Shown: positions 13,066 to 24,452 of the stretch, in pieces
How positions within the stretch are numbered: position 1 is the first letter of the stretch
How the letters are laid out: each line of letters starts with the position of its first letter
Source of the DNA: Pleurodeles waltl
Lineage: Eukaryota > Chordata > Amphibia > Caudata > Salamandridae
NCBI RefSeq assembly: GCF_031143425.1
Contig: NC_090444.1
Coordinates: forward strand, 62,119,533-62,183,532
Direction of reading: 5' to 3'
Length of the DNA stretch: 64,000 bases
Position numbers and translations under genes: made by a program
Notes under the pieces: model-generated
What the model saw: the letters and a program-made list of their open reading frames with translations, nothing else
Database searches by the model: none
Told to the model about the DNA's origin: nothing

Positions 13066-13667
13066 CTGTCTCCTCTCCTCAGCTCCTTGCGGCCTCTCCG
13101 CCTCTGCTCCTACCCGGCTATGGGAAAACCAGACAACTTAGTGGGCCAAGGACCCTGTGGCATATGTGTATAAACACCAGCCCTTCTGCAGCACAGAGGG
13201 CTGTCAGTTCAGGATGCTGGAAGGGACTATCTTACTGGTAATAAACTCTAGGAGGGCGGGAGCCAATGAAGGTCCAGCACCTACACCCCAAAATATCATC
13301 AATAAACAACAAAAAAGGGGGTAGATGTAAGATTTAATAAAACTGTCAGGGAGTCCTCATGTTTACAGGTTGGTGCCCTCCCACACCCAAATGGGTGTCA
13401 TGCTTCATCATAGAGCAAACTCCACGTCTGACTGGCGCTGCAATGCCTGATGGGCCCCACGAGAAGGCACTTTTTCGGAGACTGTTTTTAAAAAAAAGCT
13501 GTAATGATGACCTAGTGTGTGAGGGTGTGTGCTGTGTAGGTTGGTGATAAAATAAGATACAAAAAACTATCTTAACACTATCTAAGGGGTACCTAAAATA
13601 CTTTTAATGTTGAGGTCCCATTGGCAAGCCTACAAACAAAAGTGAGATGGTACCCAGTGGCGTAAGT
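13066..13667. other. Right flank of the minisatellite, no gene recognised
   Basis: Unique-looking sequence begins right after the array with a short pyrimidine tract ending in CTCCTCAG. Three AATAAA hexamers lie near 13,240, 13,300 and 13,334, the second followed by an A-rich tract, which could be the tail of an old retroposed or transcribed sequence. A short frame at 13,359-13,547 has no recognisable domain. I see no coding gene. Confidence 0.5.
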
Positions 13668-14030
13668 GATTAGTGTTCCCTAACAGATAATATCTGTGGT
13701 ATGATCTATCTGTGGTATGATCAAACCCTGTGTGATGTATCTGTGGGGCCGCTTAGGTCCTAAGCACAGTAATGCGCACGGCTGCAAGACAAGTGGTCCC
13801 GCGCATCGTGTTCCAGTGACTGACCCAGTCTCTGCTTAGCCCATCTCGGGCTAAGCAGACACCAGGTAGGTCACCGGCACAGAAGCGCGGGACCACTTCT
13901 CTTGCAGCCGTGCGCATTACCATGCTTAGGACCTAAGGGGCCCAACAGATACATCCTACGGGGGTGGATCGTACCACAAATAGGTTGGATCATACATGCG
14001 GCTGTCATCCCTAGAATAAGGAGAGTTCCT
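13668..14030. repeat. Fold-back (inverted-repeat) element
   Basis: Two arms of at least 70 bases are close reverse complements. The left arm at about 13,733-13,805 contains CTTAGGTCCTAAGCA, AATGCGCACGGCTGCAAG and AGTGGTCCCGCGC. The right arm at about 13,885-13,957 contains the reverse complements of all three. Weaker complementarity built on GTGGTATGATC continues outward to about 13,668 and 14,030. The loop is about 80 bases and no open frame is present. It resembles a non-autonomous fold-back or MITE-like element; the superfamily cannot be told because target duplications are not clear. Confidence 0.75.
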
Positions 14031-14149
14031 TTCATTTCCTGTAACCTAAACTTTGGAATGATCATCCGGTAACCGGTTTATAATCCTTGTTCTTGTAGGT
14101 GTTTGGTATACTGCTATCTGTAATGCTGGTTAGCGCTGGGAAACCTTGT

Positions 14150-14195
14150 TGGTAGCTATGCGCTTTACAGATTATGCAATCAATCAATCAGGTGA
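14150..14195 (+). repeat. SINE/LINE 3' tail fragment
   Basis: The short motif ATGCGCTTTACAGATTATG followed by a simple (CAAT)n run matches the end module GCGCTNTACAAAT seen at the end of the tRNA-derived SINE at 41,110-41,466 and at 49,395-49,425. Only the terminal tail is recognisable. It is called from the shared motif plus the simple-sequence end. Confidence 0.45.
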
Positions 14196-16080
14196 AAAAT
14201 GTATAGTTGTTCAGCTTATAGGTTTAATCACCCTCACGTACGCATCAATATCGCATTGAGGGTTCTCTTTGATAACCCCATGGCACGGCTAATAAATGAC
14301 AAGTAGGTTTATGGTAAAATGCAGAGTGGTAGATGGAATGTGACCTCAACTGACACATGCGTAATGTTTTGGGCATCTTACTTCTCGTCAAATCTTCCCC
14401 ACAAAACTTCCTTCTTATTGGAACATTTAGGTGTTACATATCCATATCCGAGTTAGGGGCACACGTACAGAGGTCCTTCCCCTTTTGAAGCCGTACTGGT
14501 CTCTGATTGTGATACATGGATGCATAGTGGCCTAAACCGTGATGTCCTGGGAGCGTCTTGGTCTATACCTTGGAATCACTATGGCGCTTCCAAATGCGCT
14601 GGGCAGGGCCACAGTAATGCTAATCACAGTCAATGCTCATCTGTTTCTCTCTCCCATAGAAAAAAACCCCATCAGTCAACATCATCGAAGTCTGACACTG
14701 GCTCCTGCTGCGCTCCCTGCGGTGGGCATGAGTCACGGCCGCCCAAGAACAAGACAGCAGTTGGCGGAGAAAGACTGTGAGTGCAGCTCTCCGGGTACAA
14801 ATCCAGCCAACCAGAGGTCAAGCTGGTCCAAGAAGACGCCACAGAGCTTCCCCTGGGCTCTCGTCCCCAAAGGATATATGCATGATGGGGGTGGTGCTCA
14901 GAGTCGCGTCTGCAGCAATCCATACGAGAGCCATCTTTCAGGACATACCGTGGGGAGGACGCTGGGGACTTGCAAAGGAGATAAGCGGAGGGATGCAAGA
15001 AGCAATATTACATCTTCTCAGATTCATGGGACCAGTAGAGTCCCAAAAAGGTTTGTTTAGTAGGTTGGCTTATCCAGTGGGGCTTTAGAACAGATCACAA
15101 GTACATCTGAAAAGCTGCTGTAAGGCATTATACTAAATAAAGTCTTTGAACGAGTAAAGGCCTCAATTAATACAGGGCCGGTGGGAGACCAGTCAAGAGG
15201 GGACTCCATTGGTAGAGTGAACAGCATTGATCTTTCATTGATCTGATTGCATCGCCTCTGGAATGGAAGCCGACTGGAAGGAAACTAAGTCTCTGCCATC
15301 TATCTGGGCTACCATGGAACTCTCCCTGTGCCGGGCATCCAGGGTGCCCAGAGCCAGCCTCTAATGGGACTGGCGGGGTCCTGCCTGCCTAACTCAGAGA
15401 CACGATGGACTGCTTGGTTTTCTAACTGCCAACCAATTTTAATTAGCTTTACTGAACTGCATGCTGGTGTTTGTGATCTATAACAGTCACTGTCAGCCAG
15501 GGCTCTTTTTATAATACATTGAGTGACAGGTTACTAGAGTCACAAACTCGAACAGCGCTGATGGGGAGGGGGCGGGGAGAAGACCAGGTTGAAGGCCCGT
15601 CCTGTAGCCTGTTCAGTCTCACATTTCCATAACTGATTGTATTTGACAGACCTCAGTCCACAATCCCTTATCAGCTATTGCAATAGAAAAATAATTCTAA
15701 ATATGACTGAATTTCTTGACATTGTTTTTTTCTTGTGATCCACAACATCAAAGCAGAGGGTTGCTATCACACAAGAAGTACAGTGACCTGATGATTGCCC
15801 AACCCCTCCAAAATTCCTCCTTTTGGGTAAGATACATTATTACTTGGAATTGTTGCTATGAGGCAGTATCTTTAATCACAAGTTTATAGATGAAAGGAAT
15901 TTACTGACAAATTTTATTACATTAAGAAATTATTCTTTCCACTGACTCGAAAAAAATGGCTGCTAGACTGGGGAAGCACTGTTAGCTAAAACTCTTCGAG
16001 TAGGTCGCGGAGAGGCATGCTTTTAATTGTGTGTGCAGATCCACTCTCCGCCGGTGACCAAAGTGTGCAATTTGTAAGAA
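14196..16080. other. No recognisable gene or repeat
   Basis: Short overlapping frames at 14,520-15,090 have no domain and look like chance. One stretch, 14,657-14,774, is bounded by an acceptor-like TCTCTCTCCCATAG and a donor-like ACT/GTGAGTG, but there is no supporting conserved protein. The remainder shows no repeats, RNA genes or transposon ends that I can identify. Confidence 0.4.
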
Positions 16081-17310
16081 AGGTAACATTTCTGGTTTAA
16101 ACAGTGCATCAATGTAGAAGGGTATCTGTGGGATGAATCCAGATTTGCATTATCCTTCTATACAAGTGGCCTCCAGAACTTGTCAGAATGCTCCAGATGA
16201 GGCCTTATTCATTTCATTTAATTATAGTTACGTTTTTTTTATTGTTTTACCTATAAAGACCACAAAAACAATAACATAACATTATTTTCAAATAACAATT
16301 ACCAAGGTTAATTCAGATTTATTTACAGCTAATGTCTTATATGATCTTATATTATCATATAGAGGGCTACAAGATATTGTATTAGACCTAAGTTCATAAA
16401 TGCACCATCCAGTTTAATTGATATAGGTGCATAAAATAGATAAGGGAAACAGGAATTTGAGACGAAGATTCCACGGGCCCTTTACAAAATTCACAACCTC
16501 AAATATCAAAGGGGGTGTTGATCTGAGCATCTTTCTCTAGAAATAAATGTAGGTAGAGCAACTGAAGTCTAAAACTAATGGTTTGGGTCATTTGTGTCAT
16601 GAATATCCCAACAACAGAGTTAGTACATAGATACCGCAAGGTTAAGTTTGTGCTTTGGTTTTAGTCGGACTCTCCAAACAGGTCTTCAACTATTTCTTTT
16701 TAAAACAAGTTAAAAAATGTTGTTCGGTAATTGAATATTTTACCTAAATTGATACTCTGACAAAGATCTTTTGGAATAACATTGTCGACAAAGAAATAAT
16801 TGACAGATATACTTTTTTGAACTGAATGCAAAGAAAACCATTATCCAGCCAAACGACACTAGAACTCCCAATGTCTCATCTAAAACTAGCAATTTTTGTG
16901 CCATAAATACCATATTATCAGCATATGTTAGTAGCAGTAAAGGCTGATACAAATGAATTACTGGGGCATCATTACGCATCCCTACTTCAATCCGCTGTTC
17001 ATATAGATCCAATTCATGTACTGGCCAGAATTTAAAAGACTGACCATAATATGTGTCAATAAATGACAGTCGTCAATAAACGGCATTCGGATGTTTAGAA
17101 ACAGGTCATAACCAATACCCCCCTCAGTGACTAGTCCTCAATCTTCACTTCCAAGAGCAATCCAAAGAGTGATTAAACTAACAAGAAATTAGACAACCTT
17201 TTAAACTTCTGGGTTGCATGGCTAATTAATATTATATAAAAGAATTTATAAAGTAAGCTGGATCCACTCTGAAACCCAAGTTAGGTATTGGAATACAGAT
17301 AATTTTATTA
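16080..17310 (-). pseudogene. Decayed LINE (non-LTR retrotransposon), reverse transcriptase to C-terminus
   Basis: On the minus strand the 90-residue frame at 17,012-16,740 contains DAPVIHLYQPLLLLTYADNM, which resembles the reverse transcriptase core around the catalytic YADD box, here YADN. Further downstream on the same strand, near 16,500, a frame reads CEFCKGPVESSSQ, like the Cys-containing C-terminal region of CR1/L2/Rex-type LINEs. Many stops and frame changes separate the pieces, and the surrounding DNA is A+T-rich. The last Asp of YADD is changed to Asn, so even the core is inactive. Assignment to a particular LINE clade is not possible from what remains. Confidence 0.45.
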
Positions 17311-19300
17311 GCAAATAATTCCAATTGGCAAAATATGCATTTCCAAAGGTCTTCGCTAATACATCTAAAAGAGTGACTAATCAGTGACGTGACGGCATAG
17401 TGAGGTTGCCATTTATTTTTTTACTAGGCCATACTAAACATCCTTTCTATTTATCAAAACCTTTCGCAGCCAAGTAAACAGACCTTACAATGATCTTGAG
17501 TCCATACCATTGGTGTTTTCTCTAAAACAGTATTTGAGAGCCCTGTGACTGGTATTTTGGAGTTTTTCGATTTCAGTATTATTTGATCAAAGGTAACAAC
17601 CTCGTTGTTTATCAAACTGTATTCTGTGACCCAAAAGTCTCAGTAACATAGAGACTTATTAAATGGTTTGGAGAACAGAACACAGTTTGAGGGCGCAGTC
17701 ACTAGACGTCCTATACCCAGCACGATCAGTTTCCAAAACTGCTTTCCATGCCGATAAATTGCATCACTCACTTGTTTCCTATTAGAAAGTTTGGTATTAT
17801 TTATGCAATATTTAGGATGGTGTCGTTTTTGTTACTTCTTTCTTGAACTTTCGAATTTTTGGATAGAGTTAGTCTTCATGTACAGTTCTCTGAAAAAAAT
17901 CAAATATTCTTTTTATATTATTTTGTCTTTGTTATTTATTTCTGTAGCAATACTTACTTTTGCTTTATTGGTTAATGTATGGCAACAGTTCCATGTCACA
18001 ATTTTAATACTTTCTGAACAAGTTCATTAAACATTTGGAAAAAGCAGATGCATTGCTCAGTTGAGTTTTTTATGTAGCACACAATGTCCTCATCAACAGT
18101 GCATACCAAAATAGTTTTTGATCATATCAAAAGTTTTATTATGACAAATAATCCTTTGTAATTTCTGATATGAAAGGCAAGGTAGCCATGGCTTGTGAGG
18201 AAATCAATGAATAATGCATTTTAGAAGTGGTCCCCTTAGCAAAGCTAATAAACACTGTAGGTATGTCTTCCTCCAACTGACCTTTAATGAGATCATCATT
18301 ATCAGATGGAAATTTAAAAAAGAGTGATCATTCCCTACCCTAACTTTGTCAGTTTAATGTCTGCAAATTTTAGTTTGTGTATATGGTAAGTTTATCTTCC
18401 TTCAACCCCGGCTCCCTGATGTAGGTGGCCGTATTACTGCCTCAGTCGCTTCTTCTTGTCCCATTCCTTACTTTGGCATTGGTAATGCAAAATACTACAA
18501 CAGCACCCTTTCCCAAGTGTCCTTCTTTCCTTTCCATTAACCTTCCATAGCTCCACCCCCTTTACTGGGTAAAGAGCCTTCCCCATTTTTTGTACATCCT
18601 TTCGGTTGTCCGTTCCTTCAGTAACCGCACAGTGCACTGGCCCTGGAGATAGTAATGTGCACCAGGATCTTCTAACGTAAGCTGTTAATTCTAAGTGGTG
18701 AGTGCTCACACTGGCGGTGCTTGGACCCGTGTTACAAACCATCGAGGTGGCCGTCCACAGGCCCACACGTGTATGGTGATGCGGTGCTAGTGACATTTAC
18801 TAGTGCCGGCCACGGACTTCTAAGTGAAACTTTGGGCATCAGCACTTATTCTTTTCCAAATTAGGCACTGACTATCAGTGACAGCACTCAGGTGGTGAGT
18901 GTTTTGGAGATGCATTTAGTAATTCATTGTGGCTTGGGCCCACATTGTTATGCGTTGTAGTGCTTAGGTCCGCATGGTATTACCTTGTAGCGTGATGTGC
19001 AAAGGATGCGTTTGACACAGGCAAGTGTTAATCCTATCAACAAACCCAATACATGCGGGGCAGTGCCACATACTGTTTAACAATAAAGAGGTAGAAGTCA
19101 GGGTCCCATTAAGAAGCCTGTTTCTATAAAGACAAAACAGAAGGATGACTTACATAGGGATGTTTAAAGCTTACCTAGAGATATTCCCATCACCAGGGTC
19201 AACAGATTAATGACAGGAAGAACTTTCTGAAGGAGGAGTCAGCAAAGCGATAGAGTAACTTGTCCGCTGAAATCTAAATCAAGCTCTAAATCTCAAAGTT
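17311..19300. other. A+T-rich sequence, nothing recognised
   Basis: This stretch holds a 79-residue hydrophobic frame at 17,791-18,030 that arises from T-rich sequence and has no family resemblance. No tandem repeat, inverted repeat or coding domain could be supported. Part of it may be the 5' continuation of the decayed LINE to its left. Confidence 0.4.
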
Positions 19301-19309
19301 ACTGTCACA

Positions 19310-19602
19310 ACAGTGATGGATAGCCCATCCACCAAAGTATAAATCCCATTATATCCAATGGGGTATAGCCAGCCTGCTGAAATATAAATCCCATTATATC
19401 TAATGGGGTATAGCCCGCCCGCTGAAATATAAATCACATTATATCCAATGGGGTATAGCCAGCCTGCTGAAATATAAATCCCATTATATCCAATGGAGTA
19501 TGGCCCGCCCGCTGAAATATAAGTCCCATGGGATGTAATGGGATTTATACTTTGGCGGACGGGCTCTCCATCACAGTTCTGATGAAATCTAAATCAGGCC
19601 CT
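19310..19602. repeat. Inverted-repeat element with internal 45-bp tandem array
   Basis: Arms of about 42 bases are reverse complements: about 19,310-19,351 (GTGATGGATAGCCCATCC, then AAAGTATAAATCCCATTA) and about 19,537-19,578. Between them a 45-bp unit with the core CTGAAATATAAATCCCATTA and CAATGGGGTATAG occurs four to five times. The right end reads AAATCAGGCCCT, the same terminal word that ends the MITE at 24,284-24,452, so the element probably belongs to the same group. No protein is encoded. Confidence 0.7.
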
Positions 19603-20600
19603 AATCTTTCGTTGTCAGGAAAACAATTGGGGTATTATAAGTTTAGGTTTGCTAGTATTTTTCTTTGTCCTCCATCAAGACCCAGAAGGGAGTTTAGAGG
19701 TACGGTTGAAGGCTTCTGAGCTCACTACTTAAAGAAAGGATTTCTCTGCCGCGTCATTCTGGTAAAAGATTGCTATAGACCAGGATACACGAACGCAGCA
19801 TCATAGGTCTCCATCCCCTCTTCCAGTCGAAAGGCGGTGTCGGGAGGAAAGAGATCAGGGTCCTCAGAAACAAGGAGACACAACTGCAGTCTGTTGGAGA
19901 AACATCTACAGTTGCTGTCCCTAGGCAGCAGGGGTCAGTGTAAACTAGATTCTTTGCCAGCAAAGTCTGTTCCTCACAGAGATCCTCTCCCTCAACTTCT
20001 CCAGTGTCTTCGCCCTGGGCATCTCCAAACTATGATGAAGAGGAGGATGGTGGTGAGTTTACAACACCTAAATTAGAATATATTCAGAGAGGTGAGTTGA
20101 AGGGATGAATCTCCTGCTTGGCTGCCGCCTGATGAGAAACTTCCAGAAATCTTACAATATTTGTAGCAAAGGGATCAGGCCCCAGCAAGGCAATGGCTTC
20201 ACCTGCTCAGAGATACTGTATGTCCCTCCGCGACCCTCCCACAGACCTTTAAGGCTTTCATTCTAGTAATACCTACAATCAGAGGCAAAGCAAAGGTGGT
20301 TGGTGCCTTAAACCTAGCGCTGAGAATCCCCGGATAACCCCAGCAGTGAAAACAGAACCCAGAAAGATGGGGTTTGTTGCAGCTCTGTCTTCGAGGGCAT
20401 CTCGAGAGTGCTGGACTTTGGGGTTGTCACTTCCAGAGTTATTTGTCTATTCAGATATCCATTAGACAGTCAACTAAAAATGAAACAATCACCGCTGGAG
20501 TTCTTGAAGTGTTGGTGTAACAATAAATCAGTACTGCGGGCAGACCGTGGGTTGAATTTCTAAGCGCTGTAATTCTGTTCTGGGCCGGCCGAGGGGGGAG
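19603..20600. other. No recognisable gene
   Basis: Short frames at 19,754-19,963 and 19,837-20,076 overlap on opposite strands and lack domains. A Ser/Pro-rich then acidic frame around 19,960-20,085 might be a decayed gag fragment, but I cannot support that. Nothing else is recognised. Confidence 0.35.
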
Positions 20601-20819
20601 GGAACGTCTCAATTACAGGCAATGTATCGATCATTCATTCCTGTAAATCAGTATTCACCAACAGAAGGTTTCCCAGAAATAATTTGAGGGTTTCTTCAAG
20701 ATCATTTTTTAAAACCTTATCAGGATGAGCTTTGAGGCTGCAGTGGGCTTCTGTCCAAGCATGCTGTGCACCAAGGGATCGACTAACAGGCACTGCAGGG
20801 GTGGGCGCTGTGCTTGTGC

Positions 20820-21003
20820 TAAGCTTTTAAAGTTTTTGGACCCATGGTGAAAGGTTTCTTGTGAGTCCGGGATTTACAGCCGGTGTTGTAGGCCCTCCAA
20901 GCTTGGTGTTTGCTGCCAGAGGAGGCCACGGAGAAGATTGTCTCTCTCAAAGTGCTATTTTTAGCAGACGTAACAACAGCAACATCTGGGGTGGGGGAAT
21001 TAA
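20820..21003 (+). pseudogene. Tyrosine recombinase (DIRS/Ngaro-type) fragment
   Basis: One forward frame reads SLKVLFLADVTTATSGVGEL just before 21,003, matching the region of tyrosine recombinases that leads into box I, where the catalytic Arg precedes V-x-E-L; compare SLKTFFLVAITSAHRLGEL in the minus-strand recombinase at 28,005-28,445. In this copy the Arg position reads Gly (SGVGEL). The frame is cut at 21,004 by a palindromic element and would continue at 22,639. Upstream sequence from about 20,830 is weakly similar, with stops. Only a remnant; the call rests on one short motif. Confidence 0.4.
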
Positions 21004-22638
21004 GGGCCAGATGTATCAAGCCATCAAGCATTTTTGCGTTCGCAAGCGGTGCGAATGCCCGTTTGCGAATGTAAAAATGCCTTTCAGTATTTATGAAAGG
21101 CATTCGCAACGCAAATTTAGGGAATCGCTAAAATAGCGGTTCCTTAACATTGCGAGCTCGTTTAGAGAATCACAAATTGCCACTCTCTAAATAGGAAATC
21201 GCAAAACCTTATTTGCGATTTCTAAACCACACGTATCAAGCAATTCCTTAATGCGAATTGGTCATTAAGGAATCGCAATTACCACCAAGTAAAACTTGGT
21301 GGTAACCATGTGCAAATTTTAAAAATGCATTGAAAATGCATTTTTAAAATTGACATCTAACGCACACATGCCCCTTTGGCATGTGTGTGCCTTACATGTC
21401 CCCTAAAACTTTTTGGGGTGCAGCAGAGGGGGCCTTAGGCCCCCAGCACCCTGGGGTTTTGCATTTCCAAAATTGCAAATTCCAGTTAGCAATTCGCTAT
21501 TTGGGAAATGCAAAAAATTGCAAATATGGTCCTACAGGCCCATAGGAGCGAATGGGGGCTGTATCGCTATTTGCGATTCGGTAATAGCATTTGTGATTTT
21601 TAAGAAATCACTATTACCGAATCGCAAATATGATACATAGGGCCATATTTATACTTTTTGACGCAAAACTGCGCTAACGCAGTTTTGCGCCCAAAAAATT
21701 TGCGCTGGCTAACGCCGCTCTGAAGCGCCATGCGGGCGCCATATTTATTCAATGACGTTAGCCGGCGTTAGCCGCCGGCGCTGTCTGGTGTGCGTTAAAA
21801 AAAACGACGTACACCAGGCAGCGCCGGCGTAGGGGGAAAATGGCGTATGGGCGTCCACAAATGGTGCAAGTCAGGCTGAGGCAAAAAAATCGCCACAACC
21901 CGATTTGCGCCATTTTTTTACGACGCCAATCCCCCATTGAAATGACTCCTGTCTTAGCAAAGACAGGAGTCATGCCCCCTTGCCCAATGGCCATGCCCAG
22001 GGGACTTCTGTCCCCTGGGCATGGTCATTGGGCATAGTGGCATGTAGGGGGGCACAAATCAGGCCCCCCTATGCCACAAAATTTTAAAAAAAAAATACTT
22101 ACCTGGACTTACCTTAATGTCCCTGGGGTGGGTCCCTCCATCCTTGGGTGTCCTCCTGGGGTGGGCAAGGGTGGCAGGGGGTGTCCCTGGGGGCAGGGGA
22201 GGGCACCTCTGGGCTCATTCTGAGCCCACAGGTCCCTTAACGCCTGCTCTGACCCAGGCGCTAAAATCCGGCGCTACTGCGGGTTTTTTAGACCCGCCCA
22301 CTCCCGGGCGTCATTTTTGCCCGGGAGTATAAATACGACGCATATGCATCGGAGTCATTTTTTAAGACGGGAACGCCTACCTTGCATATCATTAACGCAA
22401 GGAAGGTGTTCACGCAAAAAAATTACGCTAACTCCATGAACTTTGGCGCTAGACGCGTCTAACGCCAAAGTATAAATATGGAGTTAGTTTTGCGTCGAAT
22501 TTGCGTCGAAAAAAATGATGTAATTTCGGCGTAAACGGAGTATAAATATGCCCCATAGCATTTTGCGAATCAGAAATAGCGATTTCTTAAAATTCGCTAT
22601 TACCGATTCGCAAAAGGCTTTCTTGATACATCTGGCCC
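21004..22638. mobile_element. Palindromic MITE-type element interrupted by a second one
   Basis: The left end GGGCCAGATGTATCAAG is the reverse complement of the right end CTTGATACATCTGGCCC. Inside, words such as ATTTGCGATT, GCTATTACCGAATCG and TTCGCAAA recur in both orientations, giving a long imperfect hairpin. The flanks read TTAA on the left and TTTA on the right, which could be a decayed short target duplication. A 915-bp element is nested at 21,640-22,554. An alternative reading is that one copy ends at about 21,645 (GATACATAGGGCC) and a second, partial copy supplies the right end. No transposase is encoded, so it is non-autonomous. Confidence 0.7.
21640..22554. mobile_element. Nested non-autonomous element with ATA target duplication
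   Basis: It starts GGGCCATATTTATACT and ends AGTATAAATATGCCCC, so the termini are inverted repeats, and both sides carry the trinucleotide ATA (21,637-21,639 and 22,555-22,557). Subterminal sequence is rich in GCGCTAACGC- and TTGCGTC-type words and contains further palindromes (AACTGCGCTAACGCAGTT; AAGACAGGAGTCAT in a short hairpin near 21,945-21,975). The middle is G+C-rich with no transposase. End sequence and 3-bp duplication fit a Harbinger-like MITE, but the superfamily is inferred. Confidence 0.7.
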
Positions 22639-24055
22639 TTTATGCTTTGATGTGTACTTCCTCTTATTTACATTTTTTTTAATACTGAAATGCGTTGAAA
22701 TTTAACCCAAGTTTTATTCCTAAAACTAGTTTGGCATGCTACAGGACCCAAGATCTAGTGTTATCAGTGCTGGGATATAATTCATTCAGGGTCAGAAAAC
22801 TCAGCTAGAGAAATTGATGTGATTCGGACTGTAAAATTAAACTTCAATAAAACTTCGAAGCACTTCAGAATTCAGGAAATGTGATGCATTGTTTGTGAAC
22901 TTTGGTGCAGCATAAAAAAGGCTCCACATTCTCTTTGTCAAATCTGGGAGGAAGGATAAAAAGTCATTTTGCTCTAAAGCGAAAACATTTCTTGCAGGTG
23001 CTGCCCAAGCCTGTTCCAGAGGAGGGTTGGCAGGCCACGGGAAGAGGGGTGGGACCCCCATTGTGGATAATTGTGTGGCAGCTACAAGTGCACATTTGTC
23101 AGCACTCGTTGACAATTGCAGGTTGCATTTGGCACAAGGGAATGAGTTGGAATTTGGCACACAGCTATTGGAAAATAAACAAATGCATTTAAATGAATTG
23201 TTTGTTGACAAGAGTTGTTCTTGGAACATGATAAGGTTGTGCATGAACTCTGGATGTAGAGAAGTAAATCCTTCTCAGTAATAAATGAAGATGTTAGCTT
23301 GATTTGGAAGATACGCCAAGGTCAGGAATGAGACGAAGAGATAATGTCTGGATTACTTACCAGTAATCTTCTCTGATTCTGCATCACGTGTCCTGTTCCT
23401 TAGGCTGCTGATCTCCCACCTTATAAGTTCTTCGCAGGAAAAGGAGCTTAATTTATCCAGGAAAAGGCAACGTGGAAGCCTCTTCGTGCAGTAAAAGGAA
23501 GTCATGGGACGGAGAATGCATAATTGGAGTAATGAAGATGGCCGGGAGGTCATCTAGATATTAATGTCACCTGTAGTAAACCTGCACTGGATCAACAGTG
23601 GGAAACCAGATTTCTCTGAATTTATTGTACTGTTCGAGAAGACTAAAAGAACTTACAAGGGCGGTAGATGGTGGATAAAATAACATCACAACTTTGGTGA
23701 AACACAACCACAAAGTCAATTCAGTTCTCAAGTGACCACTAATAGACCTGCAGTGAGTCACTCGCCTGAGTATCACTGCTAGAGCACACTGTGATACCTC
23801 TTGGAACATGATTGACATTCTCATCTTTACTCAGGTGTGCCGTCCATCCTGTGATGCCACCAATGTACTCCCAGATTGGAACCAAAGCGTATGGAGCCAT
23901 TACACTGCAAAATCCTTCGGGGACATTTTTTCTGAAAATACCATAAGGAAAGAGGCGCCATATTCTGAGTACAATTATAAAGAACATATCTACACGAAAA
24001 TCCACCATGCCCAAAATGTTCTAATGTAATTAATAGAATGTTTTTGAACTTGAAA
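22639..24055. other. Mostly unrecognised; possible DIRS terminal sequence near 23,340-23,420
   Basis: No gene is recognised. Near 23,350 the palindromic stretch GGATTACTTACCAGTAATC resembles terminal or internal complementary regions of DIRS-like elements, and it lies where the 3' end of the recombinase fragment at 20,820-21,003 would be expected once the nested palindromic element is removed. This link is a guess from position and one motif. Other frames here are short and lack domains. Confidence 0.25.
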
Positions 24056-24059
24056 CTCT

Positions 24060-24231
24060 TAGGAACTTATTTATAGTTTTGCAGATAGGATACTCCGTAA
24101 AACATGGAGGCTATCCCCTCTGCCGCACTCAAGAGTCGCAGGCTATATTGCGCTTGTAAAGGGGTGGATGGGAAATCCGCCAGATTTGCAATGGAGTATC
24201 CTGTCCACCCAACTCTAAACAAGGCCCCTAG
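24060..24231. repeat. Fold-back element, about 170 bp
   Basis: The left end contains TATAGTTTTGCAGATAGGATACTCC and the right end contains its imperfect reverse complement, built on GGAGTATCCTGTCCACCC and AACTCTAAACAAGGCCCC. The centre carries a CATGGAGGCTATCCCC-type stretch and no open frame. It is MITE-like; a target duplication is not clear. Confidence 0.55.
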
Positions 24232-24283
24232 TCCCTCTTTCAAGGCAACAGGCCAGTTTTTCTGCTTCTTTTGACAACACCAA

Positions 24284-24452
24284 GGGCCTGATTTAGTTCT
24301 TGGCAGAGGGGAATACTACGTCTCAAATGTGATGGATATCCCGTCCACCGCATAACAATCCCATTATATTCTATGGAGTTCGTAATACAGCAGACAGAAT
24401 ATCCATCACGTTTGTGGCGTAGTATTCCATTCGCCGAGAATTAATCAGGCCC
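24284..24452. mobile_element. Palindromic MITE with GGGCCTGATT ends
   Basis: The element begins GGGCCTGATTTAG and ends TTAATCAGGCCC. Inner arms also pair: GAATACTACG, TGTGATGGATAT and their complements in ATATCCATCACGTTTGTGG and CGTAGTATTCC, so nearly the whole 169 bases folds on itself around CCATTATATTCTATGG. Flanks are CAA and TAA, consistent with a mutated 3-bp TWA-type duplication of Harbinger elements. It is non-coding. Confidence 0.75.

Noticed and set aside
397..13241. Very long open frames (up to more than 4,000 codons) on both strands in the first 13 kb
   Set aside because: They are translations of the 65-bp minisatellite. All frames are open because the unit lacks stops, and the protein repeats itself every 65 residues without any domain.
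14520..15088. Cluster of overlapping frames on both strands
   Set aside because: No domain, no consistent strand and no homology that I recognise; they are chance frames in low-stop sequence.
17791..18030. 79-residue hydrophobic frame resembling a membrane protein
   Set aside because: Hydrophobicity follows from T-rich sequence; there is no family resemblance and the neighbourhood is decayed repeat DNA.
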